From Microbacteriaceae bacterium MWH-Ta3 (GTDB lineage: Bacteria > Actinomycetota > Actinomycetes > Actinomycetales > Microbacteriaceae), in contig QBKD01000001.1 of assembly GCA_003053925.1 (NCBI GenBank), positions 620,001-684,000 on the forward strand: a stretch of DNA of 64,000 nt. The letters are read 5' to 3'. A program made the translations under genes and the position numbers. Below are positions 16,470 to 24,946 of the stretch, piece after piece. The notes beneath the pieces were generated by a model, which ran no database searches, was not told the DNA's origin, and saw only the letters and a program-made list of their open reading frames with translations. The first letter of the stretch is position 1; every line of letters begins with the position of its first letter.

Positions 16470-17699
16470 ATGCGCCGCCCCCAATTCCTGACCCGATTGT
16501 CGCAGTCGACGCTGTCGTGGATTGCTGCGGTCATCAAGTGGGAAACCCTCTCGGGCGTGCTGTTGCTGGTGGCCGCCGTTGCCGCACTCGTGGTGGCGAA
16601 CTCGCCACTTGCCGCGGATTATTTTGCGCTCCGCGAAATTCACGTTGGCCCCGCCGCCCTGCATCTTGATCTGTCGATCCATGCGTGGGCCGCCGACTTT
16701 CTGTTGGCGATCTTCTTCCTGGTCATCGGAATTGAACTGAGGCACGAACTAACGGTTGGCAGCCTGAACGACCGCTCGGCGGCCCTCGTTCCCGTCGCGG
16801 CCGCAGTGGGCGGCATGATTTTTCCTGCCGCCATCTTCGTGGCCTTCACCGCGGGCACGCCCGCCGTTGCCGGATGGGGAATCCCGCTGGCGACCGACAT
16901 TGCGTTCGCCCTGGCCGTCTTGGCACTCGTGGGTAAGAGGCTGCCGGTGGAACTTCGTGCCTTCCTGTTGACCCTTGCGGTCGTCGATGACCTGGGCGCG
17001 ATCCTCATCATCGCAATCTTCTACACGGCCAGCGTGAACTTCGTGTCGCTCGGTATCGCTGCCGTACTGTTGGCCGCGTTCGCAGTGTTGCAGGCTCGCG
17101 GCATTCGGGCGTTGTGGCTCTACATTCCGTTGGGTCTCGCCGCCTGGGCGTTCCTTCACGACAGCGGAGTTCACGCCACCATTGCCGGCGTGATTATCGG
17201 TCTTGCCATCCGCAGCACCCGCACGGCAACCGAACACCATTCCCCCGCGGAACGCGCCATCCACGTGTTCCACCCGCTCTCGGCGTACATCGCTGTGCCG
17301 GTTTTTGCGTTTATGTCCGCCGGCGTCTCGCTGGCGACAACACCTCTGGGCAGCGTGGCCTCGTCGCCCGCAGCGTGGGGAATCGTCGTGGGTCTCGTCA
17401 TCGGCAAGCCCCTGGGCATCACCATCGTTGCCTGGGTCGCACTGACGTTGTTCAACGGAAAGCTGGGCGACGGAGTGCGCTGGGCCGACATCGCGGCAAT
17501 CGGTGTGGTGTCCGGCATCGGCTTCACCGTGTCGTTGCTGATCGCCGAGCTGGCCTTCGCCGATCAACCCGAGGCACTGGGTATCTCGATTGCGGCCGTG
17601 CTGATTGCCTCGGCCATTGCCGCGAGCGCCGCCCTGGTCTTCCTCGCGTTACGCGGCCGTCGTCATGCGGCGGGATACGAGCTACGGAACCCGGTGTAG
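16470..17699 (+). CDS. nhaA: Na+/H+ antiporter NhaA
   Basis: A 409-residue membrane protein with 11-12 helices. It carries the NhaA hallmarks GIPLATDIAFALAVLALVG (helix IV region) and LAVVDDLGAILIIAIFY, whose adjacent Asp pair binds Na+ and H+. It exports sodium in exchange for protons for pH and salt homeostasis. Normal family length. The last 18 bp overlap the 3' end of the lipoate-ligase-like gene on the other strand. Confidence 0.95.
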   Translation: MRRPQFLTRLSQSTLSWIAAVIKWETLSGVLLLVAAVAALVVANSPLAADYFALREIHVGPAALHLDLSIHAWAADFLLAIFFLVIGIELRHELTVGSLNDRSAALVPVAAAVGGMIFPAAIFVAFTAGTPAVAGWGIPLATDIAFALAVLALVGKRLPVELRAFLLTLAVVDDLGAILIIAIFYTASVNFVSLGIAAVLLAAFAVLQARGIRALWLYIPLGLAAWAFLHDSGVHATIAGVIIGLAIRSTRTATEHHSPAERAIHVFHPLSAYIAVPVFAFMSAGVSLATTPLGSVASSPAAWGIVVGLVIGKPLGITIVAWVALTLFNGKLGDGVRWADIAAIGVVSGIGFTVSLLIAELAFADQPEALGISIAAVLIASAIAASAALVFLALRGRRHAAGYELRNPV

Positions 17700-18731
17700 C
17701 CATTCGGCGCTGGTGAACTTGGTGGCTGCCAGTTCCTCGGCTCGTGCCATTTCGTCGGGGGTGATCGATCCGACGGTTAGGCCATAGCGCGCGCGGAACG
17801 AATCAATCATCGCCTCCACAATGGCCTCGCGGGTCAGTCCCGTCTGGCTCTTCAGGGGGTCGACGCGCTTGTTCGCGCTGGCCACGCCCTTGTCCGACAG
17901 CTTCTCGCGGCCAATGCGCAAGACCTTCGCCATGGCATCGCCATCCATGTCATATGCCATCGTGACGTGGTGCAGAACGGCGCCCGAACCCAGGCGTTTC
18001 TGTGCGGCCCCACCGATCTTTCCCGCAGCGCTCGCAATGTCGTTCAGCGGCTTGTATTCGGCAGCAATGCCCAAATCGCGCAGCGTCTGGATCAGCCAAT
18101 CATCGAGGAACGCGTAGGAATCCGCGAACGACATCCCCTGCACCAGTTCGGCCGGGGCATAGAGCGAGTGGGTGATTCCGCTGCCGAGTTCAATGAACAT
18201 CGCACCGCCGCCCGAAATGCGTCGGTACACGGGAACCTTGCGGGCCAGCGCGGCCGGCATATCAACCTCGTTGGACAGGCTCTGGAAACTTCCCAAAATG
18301 ATCGCCGATTCGGCCCAATCCCAGATGCGCAGAGTGGGTCCGCGGCGACCGGCGCCGAGCTCTTCCGTCAGAACCTGATCCAACGCGAGGTGCATGGCGG
18401 GGCTGAGGGGCGGAGCCGTCACGAGTTCCCACTCGAATTCTTCAAACGATCGCGCGTGGGCGATGGCTCGGCGAACCGCCGTACCCACCGCCTCGGGGCT
18501 GAACCCCAACATCACCACGTCATCGGACGTTGCGGCGCGTACCGCATTCGCAATGTCCTGTGCTGTTGCCGAGGTGGCCAGACCGTTCAATGCGCCCTGA
18601 ATGTCGGCGAGTGCCTCGTCAGGTTCCAGAAAGAAGTCGCCCGACAGCGCGGCATTCGTGATGACGCCGTCCGCCGCGTCGAATTCCACAATGACCAGCT
18701 TGCCGCCGGGAACCTTGTATTCGCCGCGCAC
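17682..18731 (-). CDS. lplA: Lipoate-protein ligase A-like, with the accessory domain at the N-terminus
   Basis: A 349-residue protein. Residues 1-90 (GGKLVIVEFDAADGVITNAALSGDFFLEPDEALADIQ) resemble the accessory domain normally found at the C-terminus of bacterial LplA or as separate LplB in archaea. Residues 105-349 are a biotin/lipoate A/B ligase catalytic domain with YRRISGGGAMFIELG, AGKIGGAAQKRLGSGAVLHH (catalytic Lys) and RVDPLKSQTGL. It attaches lipoate to dehydrogenase E2 or GcvH lysines. GTG 18731 follows the hydrolase stop by 1 bp, so the two are co-transcribed. Confidence 0.85.
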   Translation of the reverse strand: MRGEYKVPGGKLVIVEFDAADGVITNAALSGDFFLEPDEALADIQGALNGLATSATAQDIANAVRAATSDDVVMLGFSPEAVGTAVRRAIAHARSFEEFEWELVTAPPLSPAMHLALDQVLTEELGAGRRGPTLRIWDWAESAIILGSFQSLSNEVDMPAALARKVPVYRRISGGGAMFIELGSGITHSLYAPAELVQGMSFADSYAFLDDWLIQTLRDLGIAAEYKPLNDIASAAGKIGGAAQKRLGSGAVLHHVTMAYDMDGDAMAKVLRIGREKLSDKGVASANKRVDPLKSQTGLTREAIVEAMIDSFRARYGLTVGSITPDEMARAEELAATKFTSAEWLHRVP

Positions 18732-18732
18732 G

Positions 18733-19659
18733 CTAAATGTCGCCCTTGTAGTTGTCCTCTTCGACCACCGAGTCGGCACCGAGGTCGGGCTGGAAATCGG
18801 CGAACACGTGGTCTTCAATCCACGTGACGAGGTCGGTACGCACCTGTTCGCGGTTGGTTTCGTTGTACACCTCGTGGCGGGCGTTGTCATACACAATCAG
18901 CTGGGCGTCGCTGTACCCGCGGTTCAGGTATCGGCGCAACAGCTCCAGAACGCTGGCTTCGCCGCCGAGTGAATCGTCGCTGCCGACCAGCAACAGAATG
19001 GGAATGTCACGCTTCGGCTTGGCGGGCGTTCCGTACAGGCGCAGTGCGTCGGCAAGACCGAACAACTTCAGCACCTTGGCGTCGAAGGTCAACGGATCGT
19101 TGCGGAATTCCGCCGTGATGATGGTGTCGCGCGACAGCCACTCGGCGCCGGTGTCGCCCAAATGCTTGTGCTTGGCGTTGAGGTCGCCGGGGTTCATAGT
19201 CCACGGCAAACGCAACGCGCTGCCCGACCACACCACGGCGTCGGCATCCAGCGTGCCGGCGTCCAGGGCGCGCTGCCCCATTAGTGAACCCCACGAATGT
19301 CCAAGGAACACGAGGGGAAGGCCGGGGTTTTCGTCGCGAATAATCTGTGTCAGCTGCGCAATGGATGCGATGGTGGCGCGCAGACCACCGGCGCCCAACT
19401 TGCCCAGCTTTGTGGTGTCGCCCGCCCACTGTTCGCGCCAGGTTTCGCCGTGGCCTCGGTGGTCGTCGGCGTAGACCGTGAAGCCGCGCGTCGCGAGCAC
19501 CCGGGCAAGTTCGTCGTAACGGCGCGCGTGCTCGCCCACGCCGTGTGAAATCTGGATGACACCCCGCGGGCCCTGTGCGTGCCACACGGTGTAGTGAATC
19601 GTGACGCCCTGCGCATCCTCATAGGTGCGGTGTTCGGCGTGAACCTCGAATGTTTCCAT
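18733..19659 (-). CDS. Alpha/beta hydrolase, monoacylglycerol-lipase-like
   Basis: A 308-residue serine hydrolase. VIQISHGVGEHARRY is the oxyanion HGxxEHxxRY motif of the monoglyceride lipase group, YADDHRGHGET follows, and VFLGHSWGSLMG contains the nucleophile Ser. The acid Asp (LLVGSDDSLGG) and the catalytic His (NARHEVYNE) are in place. No signal peptide, so it is cytoplasmic. GGAGGT lies 6 nt before the ATG. Likely cleaves monoacylglycerols or similar esters. Confidence 0.9.
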   Translation of the reverse strand: METFEVHAEHRTYEDAQGVTIHYTVWHAQGPRGVIQISHGVGEHARRYDELARVLATRGFTVYADDHRGHGETWREQWAGDTTKLGKLGAGGLRATIASIAQLTQIIRDENPGLPLVFLGHSWGSLMGQRALDAGTLDADAVVWSGSALRLPWTMNPGDLNAKHKHLGDTGAEWLSRDTIITAEFRNDPLTFDAKVLKLFGLADALRLYGTPAKPKRDIPILLLVGSDDSLGGEASVLELLRRYLNRGYSDAQLIVYDNARHEVYNETNREQVRTDLVTWIEDHVFADFQPDLGADSVVEEDNYKGDI

Positions 19660-19729
19660 GGTGTACCTCCGTTATCAGTGTAGATACCTGGCACCGCGCG
19701 TGGAACGTTTGGACGCAAACTAACGAGCG

Positions 19730-19735
19730 TAAGAT
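19730..19735 (+). promoter_or_regulatory. -10 hexamer TAAGAT for the MFS gene, leaderless
   Basis: TAAGAT is 6 nt before GTG 19742. A GAGGA in the same gap could also act as a ribosome site, so leaderless status is uncertain. Confidence 0.45.
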
Positions 19736-19741
19736 GAGGAT

Positions 19742-21094
19742 GTGCCGTCACGCTCTTCCGTCGCCGCCGGCAAACCTGGTGGTCGCCCCTCGATGTTCCG
19801 AGCTCTGCGCGAACCCAATTTCCGCATCTGGATCGTGGGCGCACTGATCACGAGCATCGGTTCGTGGGCGCATCGCACCGCCCAAGACTGGGTGGTTCTG
19901 ACGGAACTCACCGACCACGACGCGGTGGCCGTGGGAATCAGTTTGTCGCTGCAGTTCGGCCCCATTTTCATCTTGGGCCCGTTCGCGGGAACCATCGTGG
20001 ACCGTTTCAAGGTGCGCACCATCCTGATCTTCACCACGGCGGTCGAGGGCCTCCTGGCGCTGATTCTCGGATTGACCGTGCTGTTCGATGTTGCATCTCT
20101 GCCCCTTCTGTACTCGCTGGCGTTGGCCCTGGGTGTGGTGCAATCACTCGAGGCGCCGGCCCGACAAACCTTCGTCGGCGAACTTGTGGGGCAAAAGTTA
20201 TTGCCCAACGCCGTGGCCCTCAACTCGACCATGTTCAATTCCTCGCGCCTGATTGGTCCCGCCGTTGCGGGAATCCTGATTACCGTTGCGGGCACCGGGT
20301 GGGTGCTGAGCCTGGCGAGCGCTGGGTACTTCGGCGGAATCATTGCCATGCTGGTCATGCGCCAAGACCTGTTCCACCCCATGACCAAAATGACGACATC
20401 GAAGGGTGCCTTCCGCGCGGGAATTCGGTATATCGGATCCCGCAGCGACCTCAAGATCCTGCTGGTCATGGTGTTCATCGTGGGCGCACTGGTGTTCAAC
20501 TTCTCCGTGTTTGGTTCCACCATGGCGGTCATCGAATTTGGTCTCGGCGCACACGACTACGGATTTATTACCTCGGCGTTGGCTCTGGGGTCGATTGCCG
20601 GGTCACTGATGGTTGCGCGTTCCACGCGCCCGCGCCTCACGGTGATTATTTTGGGCGCCGCGGGCATTGGCGTCGCGGCCGTGCTGAGCGCCGTTGCCCC
20701 GAGCATTTCGGCGTTCATGTTTGTGTACCCACTACTGGGCTTGGCCTCGATCACGATGGTGGCCACCACGAACGGATATTTACAGACCACGACCGAACCC
20801 GAATTCCGGGGCCGCGTCATGGCGATGTACACCACGGTGTTGATTGGCGGAACACCCTTCGGTTCGCCCTTGGTGGGATGGCTGGCGAACGAGTTCGGCC
20901 CTCGGTGGGCCATTTCGGCGGCTGCCGTGGGCGGATTCGCCGCGGCCGTGATTGCCTATGTGTGGATGCGCCGTACCCACCAGACGAAGCTGGCGCCCTC
21001 GATCAAGCGCACCTTCCGCCGAGACCCCGAACCGTTCGACCCGCAGTCCACGGAAACGCAGATGATCACTCTGACCGAACGCGGGCCTCAATAG
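19742..21094 (+). CDS. MFS transporter, EntS-like
   Basis: A 450-residue, 12-helix protein of the MFS_3 group (enterobactin exporter EntS and relatives). It has FRIWIVGALITSIGSWAHRTAQDWVVLTEL at helix 1, APARQTFVGELVG in the loop after helix 4 and EFRGRVMAMYTTV before helix 10. These exporters move siderophores, macrolides or other metabolites; the substrate is not known. It ends with a hydrophilic tail. Monocistronic, divergent from the hydrolase. Confidence 0.88.
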   Translation: MPSRSSVAAGKPGGRPSMFRALREPNFRIWIVGALITSIGSWAHRTAQDWVVLTELTDHDAVAVGISLSLQFGPIFILGPFAGTIVDRFKVRTILIFTTAVEGLLALILGLTVLFDVASLPLLYSLALALGVVQSLEAPARQTFVGELVGQKLLPNAVALNSTMFNSSRLIGPAVAGILITVAGTGWVLSLASAGYFGGIIAMLVMRQDLFHPMTKMTTSKGAFRAGIRYIGSRSDLKILLVMVFIVGALVFNFSVFGSTMAVIEFGLGAHDYGFITSALALGSIAGSLMVARSTRPRLTVIILGAAGIGVAAVLSAVAPSISAFMFVYPLLGLASITMVATTNGYLQTTTEPEFRGRVMAMYTTVLIGGTPFGSPLVGWLANEFGPRWAISAAAVGGFAAAVIAYVWMRRTHQTKLAPSIKRTFRRDPEPFDPQSTETQMITLTERGPQ

Positions 21095-21141
21095 GGGTCC
21101 ACCCTCCCTGCACGTCTCGGAAGATGTCTGCCAGCCTGCGC

Positions 21142-22272
21142 CTAATCCAGCAGGTCGGCCGCCACGATTCGCCGCACGCTTTCGGGATTCGACGGGTGAT
21201 AGACCCCCGCCAGGGCATCACGATGCAGTCGCGAGATTTCCGAGTGGGTGCGATAGCCATTTCCGCCGGACACGCGCAAAGCGATATCGGTGACTCGGCG
21301 CGCGGCCTCGACCGCGCGATCCTTCAGGCCCGCGAATTGGCGGAACGATAGTGTTCCCCACTCGCCTCGGTCAGCCTCGGCATCAATCTGCTGCGCCAGC
21401 CACTCCACCTGGGGCGCAAGTCCGTCAACTATCAGTGCGGCCTCGGCAATCTGGCGACGAATATCCGGGTCGGCGGAATACGGCGCCCCGCCCGCACTGC
21501 GCGAAGTACGGGTGTGTGCGGATTCGACCGCGAGTTCGAGCGCGCGCTCGGCGATTCCCCAGTACACCGCCGCGACGAGCGTCGAAAAAACTCCGAAGAT
21601 CGCATAGCGCAGCGGGTCGGCGGTATCGAGGGTAACGCGGGCAATGACATTGGCCGGTGCAATAACGGCGTTATCGAGGCGCGTCGTGTAGCTCTGGGTC
21701 GCGCGCATGCCCAGCGTGTCCCAGTCGGGCGTAACCGTGATGCCCGCCGCCGCGATCGGTGCGCCCGTCGCATCGCGTTCACGTTCCAGGAACCCGAATA
21801 CCAATTCGTCCCCCTCGCGCCCGAACGTTCCCAAGCGCGTCCACGCGGGCGACATGGTGGTAAAGATTTTGGTGCCGGTTAGCGCCACGGTGCCGTCCGC
21901 CAGGGTGCAAGCATTCGTGGCAGAATCTGCCAGAACCGCGTCGTTTCCGGCCTCGCTGATTCCGAAAGCAAAGACCTCGCCCTCGGCTGCCGCCTCGGAA
22001 ATTTGCGGGAAGGGCACGCCTGCAGCGCGCAACTGCCGTTCGACACCCAGCCAAATGTGATGCATGCCAATACCCAGTGCCGTGGCGGGTGCGTGCTGGG
22101 CGATTCGCCGTTGGTCCTGCACGGCATCGCTCAGCGTCGCATGCGCGGAAAGGTATCCCGCGGCGCGCAACTCGGCGAGATCCTCGTGAAAAAATTCGTT
22201 CGCCGCATCGAGTCGCGGCGCGCGCTCGCGCAGACCGGCCAGAATTTCGGGGCTGAGTACGGAAATAGTCAC
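21142..22272 (-). CDS. Acyl-CoA dehydrogenase family flavoprotein
   Basis: A 376-residue protein with the three-domain acyl-CoA dehydrogenase fold: an N-terminal helical domain, the middle beta domain (AFGISEAGNDAVLADSATNACTL, ALTGTKIFTTMSPAWTRLGTFG, TPDWDTLGMRATQSYTTRLDNAVI) and the C-terminal helical domain (ALRVSGGNGYRTHSEISRLHRDALAG). It is nearer the DszC/HpaB-like acyl-CoA-dehydrogenase-type oxidoreductases than to classic beta-oxidation enzymes; the exact substrate is unclear. GTG 22272 is chosen because TACGCT is 6 nt upstream. Divergent from an AsnC regulator. Confidence 0.85.
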   Translation of the reverse strand: MTISVLSPEILAGLRERAPRLDAANEFFHEDLAELRAAGYLSAHATLSDAVQDQRRIAQHAPATALGIGMHHIWLGVERQLRAAGVPFPQISEAAAEGEVFAFGISEAGNDAVLADSATNACTLADGTVALTGTKIFTTMSPAWTRLGTFGREGDELVFGFLERERDATGAPIAAAGITVTPDWDTLGMRATQSYTTRLDNAVIAPANVIARVTLDTADPLRYAIFGVFSTLVAAVYWGIAERALELAVESAHTRTSRSAGGAPYSADPDIRRQIAEAALIVDGLAPQVEWLAQQIDAEADRGEWGTLSFRQFAGLKDRAVEAARRVTDIALRVSGGNGYRTHSEISRLHRDALAGVYHPSNPESVRRIVAADLLD

Positions 22273-22274
22273 GT

Positions 22275-22332
22275 CACTAGCGTAAACCTGGAAATTACCG
22301 TGCAGCAATCGTGCGTGATCACTAGCGCAAAC
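22275..22332. promoter_or_regulatory. Pair of 13-bp direct repeats between the acyl-CoA dehydrogenase and asnC genes
   Basis: CACTAGCGTAAAC (22275-22287) and CACTAGCGCAAAC (22320-22332) match at 12 of 13 positions, 45 bp apart. The first overlaps the acyl-CoA dehydrogenase -10. They could be sites for the adjacent Lrp/AsnC regulator. Confidence 0.45.
22279..22284 (-). promoter_or_regulatory. -10 hexamer TACGCT for the acyl-CoA dehydrogenase gene, leaderless
   Basis: TACGCT is 6 nt before GTG 22272 on the minus strand; a TTGCTG -35-like element lies 18 bp further upstream. Confidence 0.6.
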
Positions 22333-22345
22333 ACCGCAAACCGCC

Positions 22346-22351
22346 TACGCT
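22346..22351 (+). promoter_or_regulatory. -10 hexamer TACGCT for the asnC-type gene, leaderless
   Basis: The same TACGCT hexamer as the divergent gene, 6 nt before GTG 22358. Confidence 0.6.
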
Positions 22352-22357
22352 GGGGGC

Positions 22358-22795
22358 GTGGACGCAACCGATCACCGAATTATTGACCAATTACGCGAGA
22401 ACGCACGCGCGGGGTATGCCGATATCGGCGAACTCGTCGGGCTCTCGGCCTCGGCCGTCAAGCGCCGCGTCGACCGCATGGTTGCCGAAGGAAGCATTCG
22501 CGGTTTCACGGTTCAGGTCGACCCCACCGTCGATGGCGTGGGTGTCGAGGCCTATGTCGAACTGTATTGTCGCGGCACCGTCTCGCCCACCGATCTGCGC
22601 ACCATGTTGAGTTCGGTACCCGAGGTGATGTACGCCGGCACCGTTTCGGGCAACGCTGACGCTATTGTTCACATGCGCGCCCGCGACATCGCGGCCCTGG
22701 AACATGCCCTGGAAAAGGTGCGCAACGCTCCGAATGTCGACCACACGCGCTCGTCCATCATGCTGTCGCGCCTGGTGCACCGCCGTATCGACTAA
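22358..22795 (+). CDS. Lrp/AsnC family transcription regulator
   Basis: A 145-residue protein. Residues 1-60 form the AsnC-type helix-turn-helix (DHRIIDQLRENARAGYADIGELVGLSASAVKRRVDRMVAEGSI). The rest is an alpha/beta RAM (ligand-binding, octamerising) domain, with AGTVSGNADAIVHMRARD in the usual effector region. It probably controls itself and the divergent acyl-CoA dehydrogenase gene; the effector is likely an amino acid or related small molecule (inference). GTG start fits a leaderless mRNA. Confidence 0.92.
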   Translation: MDATDHRIIDQLRENARAGYADIGELVGLSASAVKRRVDRMVAEGSIRGFTVQVDPTVDGVGVEAYVELYCRGTVSPTDLRTMLSSVPEVMYAGTVSGNADAIVHMRARDIAALEHALEKVRNAPNVDHTRSSIMLSRLVHRRID

Positions 22796-22834
22796 TCACT
22801 GTGGCGGCAATCCCCACAGGGTGACGGGCGTTCG

Positions 22835-22850
22835 CCATGTCACAACATGG
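22835..22850. promoter_or_regulatory. Perfect inverted repeat CCATGT-N4-ACATGG upstream of pfkA
   Basis: A 6+6 bp palindrome with a CACA spacer, 36-51 bp before the pfkA start. A CAGAAT -10-like hexamer (22874-22879) lies 6 nt before the ATG. Position fits an operator next to the -35 region. Confidence 0.45.
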
Positions 22851-22885
22851 AAACGGTTGCAGGAACTTCTTGCCAGAATATAGGC

Positions 22886-23911
22886 ATGCGCATTGGAGTA
22901 TTGACCTCGGGTGGAGACGCACCCGGCCTGAACGCCGTTATTCGTGGAGCCGTCCTGGTGGGCCACACGCAGTACGACATGGAATTTGTCGGCATTCGCG
23001 ACGGCTGGCGCGGGCTTGTCGACGCAGACTTTCAGCCCCTGACTCGTCATGACGTCAAGGGCATCGCCAAATTGGGCGGCACCATTCTGGGGTCGTCACG
23101 CACCAACCCCTTTGAGGGCCGTGGCGGAATCGAGCGCATCAACCAGGTCATGGGCGACGCCAAGATGGACGCCCTGCTGGTAATCGGTGGCGAAGGAACC
23201 CTTGCTGCCGCACAGCGTCTTGCCGATGCGGGCATCAACATTGTCGGTGTACCCAAGACTGTGGACAACGACCTCAGTGCCACCGATTACACCTTCGGTT
23301 TCGACACCGCCGTCAATATCGCCACCGAGGCCATGGACCGCCTGCGCACCACCGGAGATTCGCACCACCGCTGCATGGTTGCCGAGGTCATGGGTCGTCA
23401 CGTGGGCTGGATTGCCCTGCACTCCGGCATGGCCGCAGGTGCTCACGCCATTTTGATTCCGGAACGCAAAACCTCGCTGGAAGAAATCGTGCGCTGGGTG
23501 AAGTCGGCCGCATCACGCGGGCGCGCGCCTCTGATCTGTGTCGCCGAGGGCTTCATGCTGGATTCCATGAATGACATCCATTCGGAGCGCGGCCTGGACG
23601 CCTTTGGCCGTCCTCGTCTGGGTGGAATCGGCGAACAGCTGGCACCATTGATTGAAGAAGCGACGGGAATCGAGACTCGTGCCACCACTCTGGGTCACAT
23701 TCAGCGAGGCGGAACACCGTCGGCATTCGACCGCGTGCTGGCCACGCGTTTCGGCATGAACGCCGCGCGTGTACTGCACGAACGCCAGTGGGGACACATG
23801 GTTGCGCTGCGCGGAACCGACGTGGTCACCGTACCGTTTGGCGACGCGCTGGGACAGTTGAAGACCGTTCCCATGGAACGCTGGGACGAAGCCGCACTGC
23901 TGTTCGGCTAA
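22886..23911 (+). CDS. pfkA: 6-phosphofructokinase
   Basis: A 341-residue protein phosphorylating fructose 6-phosphate, the committed step of glycolysis. It starts with MRIGVLTSGGDAPGLNAVIRG and has GGEGT at 101-105, PKTVDND at 123-129, MGRHVGW and LGHIQRGGTPSAFDR. Gly104 favours ATP, while Lys124 is typical of the actinobacterial group III enzymes that include both ATP- and PPi-dependent members, so the phosphoryl donor should be checked. ATG 22886 gives the conserved N-terminus. Confidence 0.95.
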   Translation: MRIGVLTSGGDAPGLNAVIRGAVLVGHTQYDMEFVGIRDGWRGLVDADFQPLTRHDVKGIAKLGGTILGSSRTNPFEGRGGIERINQVMGDAKMDALLVIGGEGTLAAAQRLADAGINIVGVPKTVDNDLSATDYTFGFDTAVNIATEAMDRLRTTGDSHHRCMVAEVMGRHVGWIALHSGMAAGAHAILIPERKTSLEEIVRWVKSAASRGRAPLICVAEGFMLDSMNDIHSERGLDAFGRPRLGGIGEQLAPLIEEATGIETRATTLGHIQRGGTPSAFDRVLATRFGMNAARVLHERQWGHMVALRGTDVVTVPFGDALGQLKTVPMERWDEAALLFG

Positions 23912-23921
23912 ACCTCGCTGA

Positions 23922-24713
23922 CTAGTTCAGTGTGACGTCAACAAGTGCGTCGACCAGCGCCTCGGACGTGCGCTCCTGCGCGACCGCCGTCACGGGCAGG
24001 CCGACTTCGCGCGCATCAAATGCCGTGCGCGGTCCGATGCACACCACCTTCGTGCTATCGGGAAGTGGCGCCAGCTGCTGAGCCACCTGGCGTGCGACGC
24101 TGCCCGAACTCACGAGGATCGATGTGATGGCACCACTGCGGACCTCGGAAATCACCTCGGCGGGAAGCTGCACGCCCACGGTTCGATACGCCGACACGAA
24201 CGTGGCGTTGACGCCGATCTCACGCAGACCCGCCACCAACGTTGCGTCGGTGACGTCGGATTGCGGAACAAGGGCACGGCCCGAGATGAGTCCGGCCGGC
24301 GCCTCTTTGATCAAGCCCCGAGCCGAGTTGTCTTGCGTGGGCACGTAGTCGACGGAATAGCCGGCGAAATCCAAGGCCTGTGCGGTGGTCTCGCCGATGG
24401 CCGCGATGCGCGTCGTTTCAGCGATACGAACACCCATCGCCAGCAGAACATCCACGGTCGTTGCGCTGCTAATGATCAACCAGTCGTAGCTTCCGCTTTC
24501 CAGATCTGATAGTTCCCGGGCCAAGGCGTCGGGGTTTTCACATGACGCAAAATTAATCAGAGGCGCAACCACGGGCACGGCGCCTAGAAGCCGCAGCCTC
24601 GAACCGACGTCTTCGCCCCAGCGTCCGCCGCGTGGAACCAGCACCTTCTCGCCGGCCAGCAACTTCAGAATCGGAATGCTTGAGGTTGATGCGGGTACTA
24701 CTTCGTGAATCAC
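23922..24713 (-). CDS. hemD: Uroporphyrinogen-III synthase (HemD)-like
   Basis: A 263-residue two-domain protein: residues 20-60 VLVPRGGRWGEDVGSRLRLLGAVPVVAPLINF, then DWLIISSATTVDVLL, AAIGETTAQAL, ILVSSGSVARQVAQQL and VVCIGPRTAFDAREVGLPV, the repeated pattern of HemD. It closes hydroxymethylbilane with inversion of ring D in haem synthesis. No other haem gene is nearby. HemD sequences diverge widely, so the call rests on the motif order. GTG 24713 starts 2 bp after the DUF3618 stop. Confidence 0.8.
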   Translation of the reverse strand: MIHEVVPASTSSIPILKLLAGEKVLVPRGGRWGEDVGSRLRLLGAVPVVAPLINFASCENPDALARELSDLESGSYDWLIISSATTVDVLLAMGVRIAETTRIAAIGETTAQALDFAGYSVDYVPTQDNSARGLIKEAPAGLISGRALVPQSDVTDATLVAGLREIGVNATFVSAYRTVGVQLPAEVISEVRSGAITSILVSSGSVARQVAQQLAPLPDSTKVVCIGPRTAFDAREVGLPVTAVAQERTSEALVDALVDVTLN

Positions 24714-24715
24714 GG

Positions 24716-24946
24716 TTAGTCGTCTCCAAAAAGTACCCAGGCCACAGCGCTGACCGCGACGACCGCAACGGCACCGACACCAATCCACCACGGGGTGGGA
24801 TTCTGCTGGTACGAGGCCGTCATCTTTTCGGCAAGGCGCTGCGACTGCTTCTTCATGTTGAGTGCGTCGTCGAGTTCGGTCAGGGTGACGGCAAGCCCTT
24901 CGCGGCGCACCGCGATTTCTTCCGCCACTTCTTTACGACTGGTCAT
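24716..24946 (-). CDS. DUF3618-type small membrane protein
   Basis: A 76-residue protein with an N-terminal Arg/Glu-rich helix (KEVAEEIAVRREGLAVTLTELDDAL) and one C-terminal membrane helix (WWIGVGAVAVVAVSAVAWVLFG), the DUF3618 layout seen in actinobacteria. It overlaps the Holin-X gene by 14 bp and forms the third gene of a small membrane-protein operon. Function unknown. Confidence 0.8.
   Translation of the reverse strand: MTSRKEVAEEIAVRREGLAVTLTELDDALNMKKQSQRLAEKMTASYQQNPTPWWIGVGAVAVVAVSAVAWVLFGDD

Noticed and set aside
19864-21351. Long second frame over the MFS gene
   Set aside because: Out-of-frame Arg/Gly/His-rich reading of a clear transporter gene.
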